Source: JBBRHQ01 sp963720735 (lineage in GTDB: Bacteria; Actinomycetota; Thermoleophilia; Solirubrobacterales; 70-9). Taken from it: 64,000 nucleotides of DNA. The stretch covers positions 124,001 to 188,000 of the forward strand of contig CAVRGL010000010.1 in the NCBI GenBank assembly GCA_963720735.1, in the 5' to 3' direction. Below are positions 16,749 to 24,235 of the stretch, piece after piece. Numbering within the stretch: position 1 is the first letter of the stretch; every line of letters starts with the position of its first letter. Under the pieces are notes generated by a model. The model made no database searches, had not been told where the DNA came from, and saw only the letters and a program-made list of their open reading frames with translations. The position numbers and the translations under genes were made by a program.

Positions 16749-17705
16749 TCAGGGAATCCGGGTCCAGGAGAGTCCCCGGGGCCGCATCCGCAGGAGCGGC
16801 ACGGCGACCGAGGGCCGGGCGCCGGAGGTGCGGATCGTCCGCAGCGAGTAGCGGCGCGGGGCCCGGTCGCCGTTGACCTCGCGGAGGCGCAGGTAGGCGA
16901 TCGAGCGGCCGCTGGGCGAGAAGGCCGGATCGAAGTCGAACCGCGGATCGCGTGAGCGGGTCAGCGTGCGCACGTCGGTGCCGTTCGGGTGCATCACCCT
17001 GAGCCTGTCGGGTGCTCCGCCGCTGCCTCCCCCGCCCCGCTGCATGAAGGCGAGGAGGTGCCGCCGGGAAACGGCGGGCTCTGCGAGGTCTCCCCGCTGG
17101 GGCAGATGGACCTCCGAGTGGTGGGGGATGAGCAGCGGCCTGCGGTACAGCGCGGCGGTACCGGCGTAGGGGAACTGGCGCACGAAGTAGAGGTTGATGC
17201 CGGTGGGCGCGAAGGCGGGTTCCTGGGCCCGGCGGATGCCCTCGGTAAGCTGGCGGCGATTGGTCCCGTCGGCTCGCATCGCCCAGATCTCGTTGTCGCG
17301 GCCATAGGCGATCGTCCTTCCGTCGGCGGAGATCGCCACCGAGGAGTCGGCGACGGTCTGCAGCCTCAGCAGCTTGGAGAGCCCGTGCCCGGCCCGCCAG
17401 AGATAGATCGTCCTGATGCTTCCCTGCCGCGGGTAGGGGACCGAGCGGTGGGTGATGATCGCGATCCGGCGGCCGTCGGCGGAGGCGGAGGCATCGACCG
17501 TGCCGCGGGGGATGCGAGCGAAGGGACGGGGGACTCCGGCGTGCGGGTCGGCCGCCCAGAGCCTGCCCGAGGCGGCGAAGACGAGCCGGGTATGGGCAGC
17601 CCCGAGGCTGGCGGTGACCGGCAGGGCCAGGCACAGCGCCCAGGCCAGGGCGGCCAATGACGCGACCGTGAGACCGAAGCGCGGGCTGAGGCGATGGGTT
17701 GCCAT
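16749..17705 (-). CDS. Secreted TolB/PD40-type beta-propeller protein
   Basis: A 318-residue protein with a signal peptide (LTVASLAALAWALCLALPVTA) followed by repeated propeller strands of the TolB/PD40 type: SADGRRIAIIT, SADGRTIAYG, MRADGTNRRQL, MHPNGTDVRTL and FSPSGRSIAYL. Such repeats usually bind ligands or partner proteins. No enzymatic residues stand out. The ATG at 17705 is chosen because it opens directly into the signal peptide. It converges with hemQ two bases away and is divergent from fprA. The function is unknown. Confidence 0.72.
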   Translation of the reverse strand: MATHRLSPRFGLTVASLAALAWALCLALPVTASLGAAHTRLVFAASGRLWAADPHAGVPRPFARIPRGTVDASASADGRRIAIITHRSVPYPRQGSIRTIYLWRAGHGLSKLLRLQTVADSSVAISADGRTIAYGRDNEIWAMRADGTNRRQLTEGIRRAQEPAFAPTGINLYFVRQFPYAGTAALYRRPLLIPHHSEVHLPQRGDLAEPAVSRRHLLAFMQRGGGGSGGAPDRLRVMHPNGTDVRTLTRSRDPRFDFDPAFSPSGRSIAYLRLREVNGDRAPRRYSLRTIRTSGARPSVAVPLLRMRPRGLSWTRIP

Positions 17706-17773
17706 CGATACCCCAAACACGATCGGGGCTGAGGTGATGCGATGCCGCGCCTTCCCTATCCTTCCGCGTTCGC

Positions 17774-19177
17774 ATGAGCACTCCCGGCACAATCGAGAAC
17801 CCGCTCCGCGTGGCGATCATCGGCGCCGGCCCATCCGGGTTCTACGCCGCCGAGCACATCCTCAAGGACGCCGACACCCACGCCCAGGTTGACCTCTTCG
17901 ACCGACTCCCGACCCCGTTCGGCCTGGTCCGGGGAGGGGTCGCTCCCGACCACCCCAACATCAAGTCGGTGATCCGGGTCTACGAGAAGACCGCGGCCCG
18001 CGAGGGCTTCCGCTTCTTCGGCAACGTCAAGGTGGGCCACGACATCGAGGTCGAGGACCTCGAGCGCCTCTACCACGCGATCGTCTTCACCGTCGGGTGC
18101 GAGACCGACCGCCGCCTGGGAATCCCCGGCGAGGACCTTCGGGGAAGCCACGCCGCCACGGCCTTCGTCGGCTGGTACAACGCCCACCCCGACTACGCCG
18201 ACGAGGAGTTCGACCTGAGCTGCGAGCGGGCGGTGGTGATCGGAAACGGCAACGTCGCAATGGACGTCGCCAGGATGCTGGCGCTGACCGACCGCGAGCT
18301 GCGCGAGACCGACACCGCCGACCACGCGATCGATCTGCTCGGCGGAAACCGGGTGCGCGAGATCGTCGTGCTCGGCCGCCGCGGCCCCGTGCAGGCGGCC
18401 TTCACCAACCCCGAGATCAGGGAGCTCGGGGAGATGCACGACGCCGACGTCGTCGTCGACCCCTCCGAGGTGGAGCTCGACTCGGCGAGCCAGGCGTTCC
18501 TCGAGTCCGAGGACGCCGACAAGACGACCCGCGTCAACGTCGAGACCCTGCGCGAGTTCTCCCAGCGCGAGCCCGAGGGCAAGCCGAAGCGGATCATCCT
18601 CCGCTTCCTCTGCTCTCCGGTGGAGATCACCGGCGAGGGCAAGGTCGAGGGGGTGGTCATAGGCCGCAACGAGCTGATCTCCGAGAGCGGGGCGCTGCGG
18701 GCCCGCGACACCGGCGAGCGCGAGGAGCTCGCCTGCGGGCTCGTCCTGCGCTCGGTCGGCTACACGGGCGTTCCGATCGAGGGCGTCCCCTTCGATGATC
18801 AGCGGGGCACGATCCTCAACGAGGGCGGCCGGGTGCTCGACTCCCATGACGGCGGGCCGAAGCGGGGCCACTACGCCGCGGGCTGGATCAAGCGCGGTCC
18901 CTCCGGCGTGATCGGCACCAACAAGAAGGACGCCCTGGAGACTGTCCGCCACCTGCTCGAGGACGTCGCCTCCGGCGCCCTGCTCGAACCGCACTCGCCG
19001 GAGCCGGCCGCGGTCGAGGAGCTGCTCGCCGAGCGCGGGGTCCGCTTCATCAGCTTCGAGGACTGGCAGGCGATCGACCAGGCCGAGGTCGGCCGCGGCG
19101 AGCCTCACGGCCGCCCCCGGGTCAAGTTCGTTCGGGTCGAGGAGATGCTCGACGCGCTCGGCGAACGGGTCGGCTGA
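17774..19177 (+). CDS. fprA: Ferredoxin/adrenodoxin-type NADP reductase
   Basis: A 467-residue flavoprotein of the adrenodoxin-reductase/FprA type, moving electrons between NADPH and ferredoxin. FAD binding is seen in IIGAGPSGFYAAEHIL (about 14-29), the family block LPTPFGLVRGGVAPDH follows, and NADP binding is in VIGNGNVAMDVARML. The C-terminal part contains GWIKRGPSGVIGTNKKDA, a strong family signature. It is the first gene of an operon with bolA, a CGFS glutaredoxin, a barnase-like RNase and barstar. Its stop overlaps the bolA ATG by one base, which suggests a supply of electrons for iron-sulfur metabolism. Confidence 0.92.
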   Translation: MSTPGTIENPLRVAIIGAGPSGFYAAEHILKDADTHAQVDLFDRLPTPFGLVRGGVAPDHPNIKSVIRVYEKTAAREGFRFFGNVKVGHDIEVEDLERLYHAIVFTVGCETDRRLGIPGEDLRGSHAATAFVGWYNAHPDYADEEFDLSCERAVVIGNGNVAMDVARMLALTDRELRETDTADHAIDLLGGNRVREIVVLGRRGPVQAAFTNPEIRELGEMHDADVVVDPSEVELDSASQAFLESEDADKTTRVNVETLREFSQREPEGKPKRIILRFLCSPVEITGEGKVEGVVIGRNELISESGALRARDTGEREELACGLVLRSVGYTGVPIEGVPFDDQRGTILNEGGRVLDSHDGGPKRGHYAAGWIKRGPSGVIGTNKKDALETVRHLLEDVASGALLEPHSPEPAAVEELLAERGVRFISFEDWQAIDQAEVGRGEPHGRPRVKFVRVEEMLDALGERVG

Positions 19178-19413
19178 TGGCCGACCTGGCCGAGATCCGG
19201 GCGATGATCGAGGCCGCACTTCCGGGAGCCGAGGTGGAGGTCTCCGACCAGACCGGCACCGGCGACCATCTCGAGGCCGTGGTCACGGCCTCCCAGTTCG
19301 AGGGCCTCTCCCGGCTCGACCAGCACCGTATGGTCAAGGAGGCGGTGCGCGAGCGCATGGACGACGGTGCAATCCACGCCCTCACCGTGAAGACGACACT
19401 GCCGGGCAGCTAG
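19177..19413 (+). CDS. bolA: BolA family protein
   Basis: A 78-residue BolA-type protein with the compact alpha-beta fold expected from its length: an N-terminal helix IRAMIEAALPGAEVEV, a middle strand HLEAVVTASQF and the helix LDQHRMVKEAVRERM containing the conserved His. BolA proteins bind a bridging [2Fe-2S] cluster together with CGFS glutaredoxins. The next gene is exactly such a glutaredoxin, 9 bases away. The start codon overlaps the fprA stop (TGATG). Confidence 0.88.
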   Translation: MADLAEIRAMIEAALPGAEVEVSDQTGTGDHLEAVVTASQFEGLSRLDQHRMVKEAVRERMDDGAIHALTVKTTLPGS

Positions 19414-19422
19414 GATCCTCCC

Positions 19423-19818
19423 ATGGCCGAGAACGATTTCAAGCAGCAGGTCGAGCGGCTGATCGCCGACAACAAGGTGCTGCTGTTCATGAAGGGGACG
19501 CCTGAGATGCCCCGCTGCGGCTTCTCGATGCGGGTCGTGCAGATGCTCGATTCGCTCGAGGTCTCCTACGGGGCGATCGATGTGCTGCCGGCGCTGGAGC
19601 CGCTGCGCGAGGTGACCGGGGAGATCTCCGACTGGCGCACCTTCCCGCAGCTCTACGTAAACGGGGAGCTGCTCGGCGGCGCTGACATCGTCGGCGAGAT
19701 GTACGAGTCGGGCGAGCTGGCCGAGGCGCTCGGGGTCGAGCAGGCCGAGACCCCAGCTCCCGCGGCGGCCGAGCCCGCGCAGGGACCGCCGCTGCAGATC
19801 GACAACCCCGCTGGTTGA
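19423..19818 (+). CDS. grxD: Monothiol (CGFS) glutaredoxin, Grx4 family
   Basis: A 131-residue class II glutaredoxin with the CGFS motif (C32) after FMKGTPEMPR, the cis-Pro region WRTFPQLYVNG and the glutathione-binding end GGADIVGEMYESGEL. It would carry and transfer [2Fe-2S] clusters, acting with the adjacent BolA. A 25-residue Ala/Pro-rich C-terminal tail is longer than usual. Its stop overlaps the TTG start of the next gene (TTGA), so translation of the RNase-like gene is probably coupled to it. Confidence 0.92.
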   Translation: MAENDFKQQVERLIADNKVLLFMKGTPEMPRCGFSMRVVQMLDSLEVSYGAIDVLPALEPLREVTGEISDWRTFPQLYVNGELLGGADIVGEMYESGELAEALGVEQAETPAPAAAEPAQGPPLQIDNPAG

Positions 19819-20252
19819 CGAGACAACCCAGAGCGAGGTCGCGGGCCGCGCTCGCGGTCCTGCTCGCGCTCGCCGTCCTGCTTGCCGGCTGTGGCGGGGG
19901 CGGCTCCTCGACCGCGGTCTCCCACGGCCCCGGCGTCGGGCCGCCGCGGACCGGCGAGGCAGCGGCGAGCCTCGCCGCCCGGGTTCCCGAGGCCGGGCAG
20001 CGGGCCGAGGTCGCCCGGGTGCTGCGGCTGATCGCCTCCGGCGAGTCGCTTCCGTACGAGCAGGACGGATCCGTCTTCCAGAACCGAGAGGGAAACCTCC
20101 CCGAACTTCCCCCTGGTCTTCTCTATCGCGAGTACACGGTCCCCACTCCCGACAGCCCGGACCGCGGCGCCAGGCGGCTGGTGGTTGGCGACGACGGCAG
20201 CGTCTACTACAGCAGCGATCACTACTCGACCTTCACCCGCCTCGATGAGTGA
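19815..20252 (+). CDS. Lipoprotein RNase of the barnase / RNase Sa family
   Basis: A 145-residue protein with a lipoprotein signal (LLAGC, Cys26) followed by a guanyl-specific ribonuclease domain of the RNase Sa/N1/T1 type. The catalytic residues are in place: E106 in YREYTV, R120/R121 in RGARRL and H136 in SDHYSTF. The upstream YEQDGSVFQNREG block is also typical. It would cleave RNA 3' of guanine outside the cytoplasm, anchored to the membrane. The TTG start overlaps the grxD stop, and the barstar gene overlaps its end, giving a coupled toxin-inhibitor pair. A lipobox on such an RNase is unusual. Confidence 0.85.
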   Translation: MTRQPRARSRAALAVLLALAVLLAGCGGGGSSTAVSHGPGVGPPRTGEAAASLAARVPEAGQRAEVARVLRLIASGESLPYEQDGSVFQNREGNLPELPPGLLYREYTVPTPDSPDRGARRLVVGDDGSVYYSSDHYSTFTRLDE

Positions 20253-20652
20253 GCCCTCCGGAGAAGCGCTGGCCCTGCTGGAGGCCGAGCCCCCGGTGCG
20301 TGTCGGCGTCAAGGGAGAATCCCTGCCCCCCGAGACCACCGGGGAGTTGCGCGCCGCCCTCGACGCAGCCGGGATCGGCGACGAGGGAGAGCTGTTCTCG
20401 GCCTTGGCGTCGGTGCTCTCCTTCCCCGACTGGTTCGGAGGCAACTGGGACGCTCTTCTCGACTGCCTGCGCGACGTCGGAGCGGGCGGCGAGCGCCCGG
20501 CCGCGGTCACCCTGGTGGTCGAGGACGCCGGGGCGCTGCTCGCCCGGGCACCCCGGGCCGCCGTGCTGCTGATCGAGACCTGGGTGAGCGCGGCGCTCTG
20601 GTGGGCGCAGCGGGGCGTGCCCTTCCGGCTCTACCTCTCGATCGAAGCCTGA
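20245..20652 (+). CDS. Barstar-like ribonuclease inhibitor
   Basis: A 135-residue protein of the barstar family. The signature helix-loop LSFPDWFGGNWDALLDCLRD (about 58-77) contains the acidic residues that plug the active site of barnase-like RNases. It is cytoplasmic, with no signal peptide, and would protect the cell from the co-encoded RNase before export. Its ATG lies eight bases inside the RNase gene, so inhibitor and toxin are translated together. It is the last gene of the fprA operon. Confidence 0.88.
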   Translation: MSEPSGEALALLEAEPPVRVGVKGESLPPETTGELRAALDAAGIGDEGELFSALASVLSFPDWFGGNWDALLDCLRDVGAGGERPAAVTLVVEDAGALLARAPRAAVLLIETWVSAALWWAQRGVPFRLYLSIEA

Positions 20653-20659
20653 GCCGTGC

Positions 20660-21031
20660 TCAGACCGCGGCCTGCTCGGCCGCGTCCTCGCGAACCTGGA
20701 AGGAGGAGCCGCAGCCGCAGGCGGCGACGACGTTCGGGTTATTGACCTGGAAGCCGGCGCCCTGGAGGCCCTCTACGTAGTCGACCTCGGAGCCGAAGAC
20801 GAACTGGGCGCTGACCTTGTCGACGATCACCGCAACGCCGCGGTCCTCGAAAATGTGGTCGTCCTCCTTGGCCTGGTCGAAGGCGAGCGCGTACTGGAAC
20901 CCGGAGCAGCCTCCGCCCCGCACGGCCACCCGGAGCGCCTGCTCGTCGCCCTCCGAGGAGCCGAGTAGCTCGTTGATCTTCTCTGCCGCCTTCGGCGTCA
21001 GGGTTATCGCTGCGTTGGGCACGTCGCTCAT
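20660..21031 (-). CDS. erpA: A-type iron-sulfur carrier (ErpA/HesB family)
   Basis: A 123-residue A-type carrier with the three conserved cysteines, one in RGGGCSGFQY and two in AACGCGSSF near the C-terminus. It would deliver iron-sulfur clusters to target proteins. It faces the fprA-bolA-grxD operon tail to tail, seven bases from barstar, so four genes of iron-sulfur handling lie in about 3.3 kb. The C-terminus has a short Ala/Glu-rich extension. The choice between ErpA and other A-type proteins rests on context. Confidence 0.9.
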   Translation of the reverse strand: MSDVPNAAITLTPKAAEKINELLGSSEGDEQALRVAVRGGGCSGFQYALAFDQAKEDDHIFEDRGVAVIVDKVSAQFVFGSEVDYVEGLQGAGFQVNNPNVVAACGCGSSFQVREDAAEQAAV

Positions 21032-21067
21032 GGCTTCACATTGTAAAGCACGGCCCGCCGCCCATCG

Positions 21068-21358
21068 TCAGGCACCGGCACCGCTCCCGTAGCGGTGCTC
21101 GAGGTACTCGCGGATCCGGCGCGAGTCATGGATCACCTCGTCGCCGTCGATCAACACGGGCACCCGCTGCTGCGCGGTCAGCTCGACGATCTCGGGCCGC
21201 TCGGTGCGCTTCAGCGATACCCGCTCGGTCCGGTACGGAAGCGAGCGGCGATCGAGCCCGCGGGCGACCGCGCCGCAGGGGCAGAGATAGTTGGTCGGGG
21301 TGCGGCACCGATAGAGCACGCGGCCCTCCGCGCCGGCGTCGCGCGGCTCCTCGCTCAT
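21068..21358 (-). CDS. Glutaredoxin/GST N-terminal-domain protein
   Basis: A 96-residue thioredoxin-fold protein resembling a free-standing GST N-terminal domain. After VLYRCRTPTNYLCPCG (cysteines in the position of a redox motif) it has the cis-Pro block QRVPVLIDGDEVIHDSRRIREYLE, typical of glutathione-binding domains. There is no C-terminal GST helical domain. Its start overlaps the end of the upstream epimerase-like gene by four bases, so the two are an operon. The function is unknown; a thiol-transfer role is likely. Confidence 0.75.
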   Translation of the reverse strand: MSEEPRDAGAEGRVLYRCRTPTNYLCPCGAVARGLDRRSLPYRTERVSLKRTERPEIVELTAQQRVPVLIDGDEVIHDSRRIREYLEHRYGSGAGA

Positions 21359-22413
21359 CCCGGCGTGAAGCGGTCGCCGAGCTGCAGGGCGCGGCCGAAG
21401 GCCCGCAGGACGAGGTCACTGCGGGGGGCACGGCCGACCCGGTCCCCGAGCTTGTCCATCTGCCACTGGACCGCGGCCTCCAGGGTCTCCTCGTGAGGGC
21501 GCGGCTTGAACCCGAGCTCCTTCTTCGCCTTTGTGCAGCGGTAGGTCCACCACTGCGAGGCGGAGATCAGCTCGTCCGGGCTGACCGGGGGCGAGATCCC
21601 CACCCAGCCCGCCATCTCCATCGAGGCCATCGTCAACCCGAAGGGGACCTTGAGCGGGGGCGGCGGCACGTTGGAGATGCGGGCGACGTCGGCGAACAGA
21701 CGCTGCAGGGTGAAGTTGCGCCCCCCGAGCAGGTAGCGCTCGCCCGGCTTCCCCTTGCGCTCGGCCAGCAGGTGGCCCTCGGCGACGTCGCGGACGTCGA
21801 CGACGTTGAGCCCACCGTCGACGAACAGCGGGATCTGGCGCAGCAGCACCCGCCTGATCAGTCGGTTCGAGGTTCCCCGGGTCGGATCGTCGGGGCCGAG
21901 GACGAAGGTCGGGTTGACGATCACCAGGTCGAGGCCGTGCGCGGCGACCCGCAGCGCCTCGACCTCGGCTTCGTGCTTGGAGTTGATGTAGGCGACCCCC
22001 AGCCGCCCCGCGGTGAACGGTTGTGTCTCATCGGCAGTGCCGCCCGGCTTGGCAGGTCCGACGGCGCCCGCCGAGGAGGTGAGCACGACTCGCTCGACGC
22101 CCGCTGCGAGCGCCTCCTCCATCACGATCCGGGTGCCGCCGACGTTGACCGCGAAGACCTTCTCCGCGTTTCCCGGCCGCATCGAGGTCGTGCCGGCGAC
22201 GTGGAAGACGCGGTCCGCCCCGTCCAGGGCCCGGCGCACAGCGCGGCGATCGGTCACGTCGCCGGTGACACGCTCGATTTCGAGCCCGTCGAGGTGATCG
22301 AGGTTCGACTTGCGCCTCGCCAGGAGCCGCAGGTCGTCGCCCCGCTTGGCCAGGGCCCCCACCAGGTGGGAGCCGATGAAACCTGAGCCCCCTGTCACCA
22401 AGGTCTTCGCCAC
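21355..22413 (-). CDS. NAD-dependent epimerase/dehydratase (extended SDR)
   Basis: A 352-residue extended short-chain dehydrogenase. TGGSGFIGSHLVGAL at the N-terminus is the NAD(P) site, AGTTSMRPGN and VVLTSSAGAVG are core strands, and YINSK provides the catalytic Tyr/Lys. It resembles dihydroflavonol-reductase/HpnA-like SDRs, with a substrate that cannot be named. The start is GTG 22413. It is coupled to the small GST-like gene downstream and divergent from the DegV gene, with only a few dozen bases between. Confidence 0.82.
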   Translation of the reverse strand: MAKTLVTGGSGFIGSHLVGALAKRGDDLRLLARRKSNLDHLDGLEIERVTGDVTDRRAVRRALDGADRVFHVAGTTSMRPGNAEKVFAVNVGGTRIVMEEALAAGVERVVLTSSAGAVGPAKPGGTADETQPFTAGRLGVAYINSKHEAEVEALRVAAHGLDLVIVNPTFVLGPDDPTRGTSNRLIRRVLLRQIPLFVDGGLNVVDVRDVAEGHLLAERKGKPGERYLLGGRNFTLQRLFADVARISNVPPPPLKVPFGLTMASMEMAGWVGISPPVSPDELISASQWWTYRCTKAKKELGFKPRPHEETLEAAVQWQMDKLGDRVGRAPRSDLVLRAFGRALQLGDRFTPG

Positions 22414-22434
22414 GGCGGCAGATGCTAGTTCAGT

Positions 22435-22450
22435 GGTTCCTGATAGAACC
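22435..22450. promoter_or_regulatory. Perfect small palindrome in divergent SDR/DegV spacer
   Basis: GGTTC CTGATA GAACC lies between the divergent starts at 22413 and 22458. It may be an operator for either gene, or a hairpin at the start of the DegV transcript. Only the symmetry supports it. Confidence 0.3.
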
Positions 22451-22457
22451 GGGCCCC

Positions 22458-23327
22458 TTGAGTCCCGGCACCCAGACCGCGATCGTCTGCGACTCGACCA
22501 CCTATCTGCCGCCCGAGCTGATCGAGGCTCACGGCATCGAAGTGATCAGCCTCTACGTGACGCTCGAGGGTCGCCAGCGCCGCGAGACCGAGATCACCGA
22601 CCTGCCGGCCTTCTACGAAGAGCTGCGGGCCGCGGAGTCGCCGGCCTCCACCTCCCAGCCCTCGGTCGGTGACTTCGTCGCCACCTACGAGCCGCTGCTC
22701 GACGCCGGGCGCGAGGTTGTCTCGATCCACATCTCCGCCGGGATCTCGGGGACGGTGCAGGCCGCCGAGCAGGCCAAGGACCGCCTCCAGGCCGAGGGCA
22801 AGGGCGGCGAGCGGATCAGGATCTATGACTCGGGCACCTCCGCCGGAGGGCTCGGGCTCTGCGTGCTCGCCGCGGCGGATGCCGCCGAGGCGGGAGGCGG
22901 CGCCGAGGAGGCCCTGGAGCGGGCCCGCGAAACCCGCGAGGGGACGAAGACCTGGTTCGCGGTCGACACGCTCGAGTACCTGCGGCGCGGGGGGCGGATC
23001 GGCGGGGCCCGGGCGTGGATCGGCTCCACCCTGAAGATCAAGCCGATCCTGACGCTGGAGGACGAGATCACCCCGGTCGAGCGGGTGCGGACACGGGCCC
23101 GATCGATCGAGCGGCTCCGCGATTACGCCGGCCAGCGCCACGAATCACGCGCGGATGCATGGGTCGTCCAGCACATCCAGGATCCGGAGTCGGCCACCTC
23201 GCTGGCCGACGATTGCCGCGAGATCTTCGGCTGCGATCCGGTGTTCCTCTCCGAGATCGGGCCGGTGCTCGGCGCCCACGTCGGCCCCGGGCTGCTCGGG
23301 GTCGGCAGCACCTACCCCTGGAGCTAG
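22458..23327 (+). CDS. DegV family fatty-acid-binding protein
   Basis: About 289 residues of the DegV/FakB type, which bind a fatty acid and present it to a fatty acid kinase or other partner. Signatures are IVCDSTTYLP near the start, STSQPSVGDF, VSIHISAGISGTVQAA, DTLEYLRRGGRIGGARAWIG with KIKPIL, and the C-terminal GPVLGAHVGPGLLGVG. The TTG at 22458 fits the family N-terminus; an in-frame ATG at 22422 would add 12 residues. No fatty acid kinase gene is nearby. Confidence 0.82.
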   Translation: MSPGTQTAIVCDSTTYLPPELIEAHGIEVISLYVTLEGRQRRETEITDLPAFYEELRAAESPASTSQPSVGDFVATYEPLLDAGREVVSIHISAGISGTVQAAEQAKDRLQAEGKGGERIRIYDSGTSAGGLGLCVLAAADAAEAGGGAEEALERARETREGTKTWFAVDTLEYLRRGGRIGGARAWIGSTLKIKPILTLEDEITPVERVRTRARSIERLRDYAGQRHESRADAWVVQHIQDPESATSLADDCREIFGCDPVFLSEIGPVLGAHVGPGLLGVGSTYPWS

Positions 23328-23330
23328 GCG

Positions 23331-23597
23331 CTAGCGGCGTCGGCGGCGCAGGGCGAGGATGCCGCCGATCACGAACCCGGCAACGGCGGCCGCGGTGATC
23401 AGCTCGGTGCTGTGCTCGCGCACCTGCTTGCGCCAGTCGGTGAGCTCGTTGACCTTGCCACGCAGCTCCTCGACCGAGGCGCTCAGCTCGCTGCGCTGGG
23501 CCTCGAGTTCGCGGCGGATCTCCGCCGAGCTGCGCCCGGGGGCGCCCACGGTGGAGCGTGGCCGCACCGGCTCCTGCTGGGGGCCGGCCGCGGTCAC
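23331..23597 (-). CDS. DUF3618-type small membrane-anchored protein
   Basis: An 88-residue protein with a coiled-coil-prone segment SSAEIRRELEAQRSELSASV, a WRKQVREHS stretch, and one C-terminal hydrophobic helix (LITAAAVAGFVIGGILAL) ending in five arginines. This arrangement fits actinobacterial DUF3618 proteins, whose function is unknown. It overlaps the upstream holin-like gene by four bases and is the last gene of the nitrilase-TetR operon. It probably acts at the membrane with its two small neighbours. Confidence 0.72.
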   Translation of the reverse strand: MTAAGPQQEPVRPRSTVGAPGRSSAEIRRELEAQRSELSASVEELRGKVNELTDWRKQVREHSTELITAAAVAGFVIGGILALRRRRR

Positions 23598-24088
23598 CGC
23601 CCGGCCTTCTCGAGCTGTGGCGGCTCGGGGGCTGCAGGCGTCTCGGGGGCTGCAGGCGTCTCGCTCTGCTCGAGCACGGCGCGGGTCTGCTTGACGTCCT
23701 CGATCGCCTGCTCGGGCACCGGCGGCGAGCCGGCCTGGATCGAGCGGTAGGCGAGCCAGCCGGCAAGTGCTGCGAGCACCAGCAGGATCGCGGCAACGAT
23801 CAGGAAGCCGGGCCAGAGGGTGTCGTCGAAGAGCAGGTCGTCGATCAGGAAGGAGAGCCCGACCAGCACCATGATCAGGGCCAGGAAGGCGAAGGTCCCG
23901 GCGGCGGCCCCGACCGCGCCTCCGCGCAGGAGCTTGGTCAGCTTCTCGGAGATCTCGGCCTTGGCCAGCTCGATCTCCTCGCGGATGATCGTCGTGGTCC
24001 GCTCCGAGACGTCGAGGAACAGCTCGCCGACGCCGCGCCGCGAGGGATCGGGCGGGACGGGTGGAGGCACGTTCGGGCTCTCTGCCAT
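23594..24088 (-). CDS. Holin-X/phage-holin-family membrane protein (not phage)
   Basis: A 164-residue protein with an amphipathic segment (VGELFLDVSERTTTIIREEI), the ELAKAEISEKLTKL block and two hydrophobic helices (about 58-85 and 93-117), as in the actinobacterial Holin-X/DUF1469-like family. Despite the name these are ordinary envelope proteins of unknown function. The C-terminus has a Pro/Ala/Glu repeat (PAAPET) encoded by an 18-base tandem repeat. It lies between a 44-residue DUF4235-like protein and the DUF3618 protein, a set often found together in actinobacteria. Confidence 0.75.
   Translation of the reverse strand: MAESPNVPPPVPPDPSRRGVGELFLDVSERTTTIIREEIELAKAEISEKLTKLLRGGAVGAAAGTFAFLALIMVLVGLSFLIDDLLFDDTLWPGFLIVAAILLVLAALAGWLAYRSIQAGSPPVPEQAIEDVKQTRAVLEQSETPAAPETPAAPEPPQLEKAGR
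23624..23659. repeat. 18-base tandem repeat (two copies) in the holin-like gene
   Basis: CTCGGGGGCTGCAGGCGT occurs twice in tandem without change, followed by a partial third copy. It encodes the repeated PAAPET segment of the C-terminal tail. Such repeats can change copy number by slippage without breaking the frame. Confidence 0.8.
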
Positions 24089-24100
24089 CGGCGATCGCTC

Positions 24101-24235
24101 CTACTCGGGGGGATCCTCGTTGAAGACCCGGCGCCAGACCATCGCGGCGAGCCGAGCCGCGGCGATGCTGGCGAGAGCGCTGACCGCGGCCAGGGTGCCG
24201 CTCCAGAGGAGTTTTCGGACTATGTCGTTATCCAC
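24101..24235 (-). CDS. 44-residue DUF4235-like small membrane protein
   Basis: A short gene overlapping the end of the upstream hydrolase (GTGGATAA). It has a GTG start preceded by GGAAGGTCGAGG. The product has one hydrophobic helix (LLWSGTLAAVSALASIAAAR) and ends in VWRRVFNEDPPE, which matches the C-terminal signature of actinobacterial DUF4235 proteins. It is about half the usual length, since DUF4235 proteins are normally 80-100 residues. It sits 12 bases before the holin-like gene, so it is the first of three small envelope proteins at the end of this operon. The function is unknown. Confidence 0.65.
   Translation of the reverse strand: MDNDIVRKLLWSGTLAAVSALASIAAARLAAMVWRRVFNEDPPE

Noticed and set aside
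16186..17820. A 544-codon minus-strand frame across hemQ and the propeller gene
   Set aside because: It crosses two well-supported genes and lacks any domain; it is a shadow frame.
23594..24088. Prophage remnant suggested by a holin-like gene
   Set aside because: No capsid, integrase or lysin genes are near; this holin family is a normal actinobacterial envelope protein.
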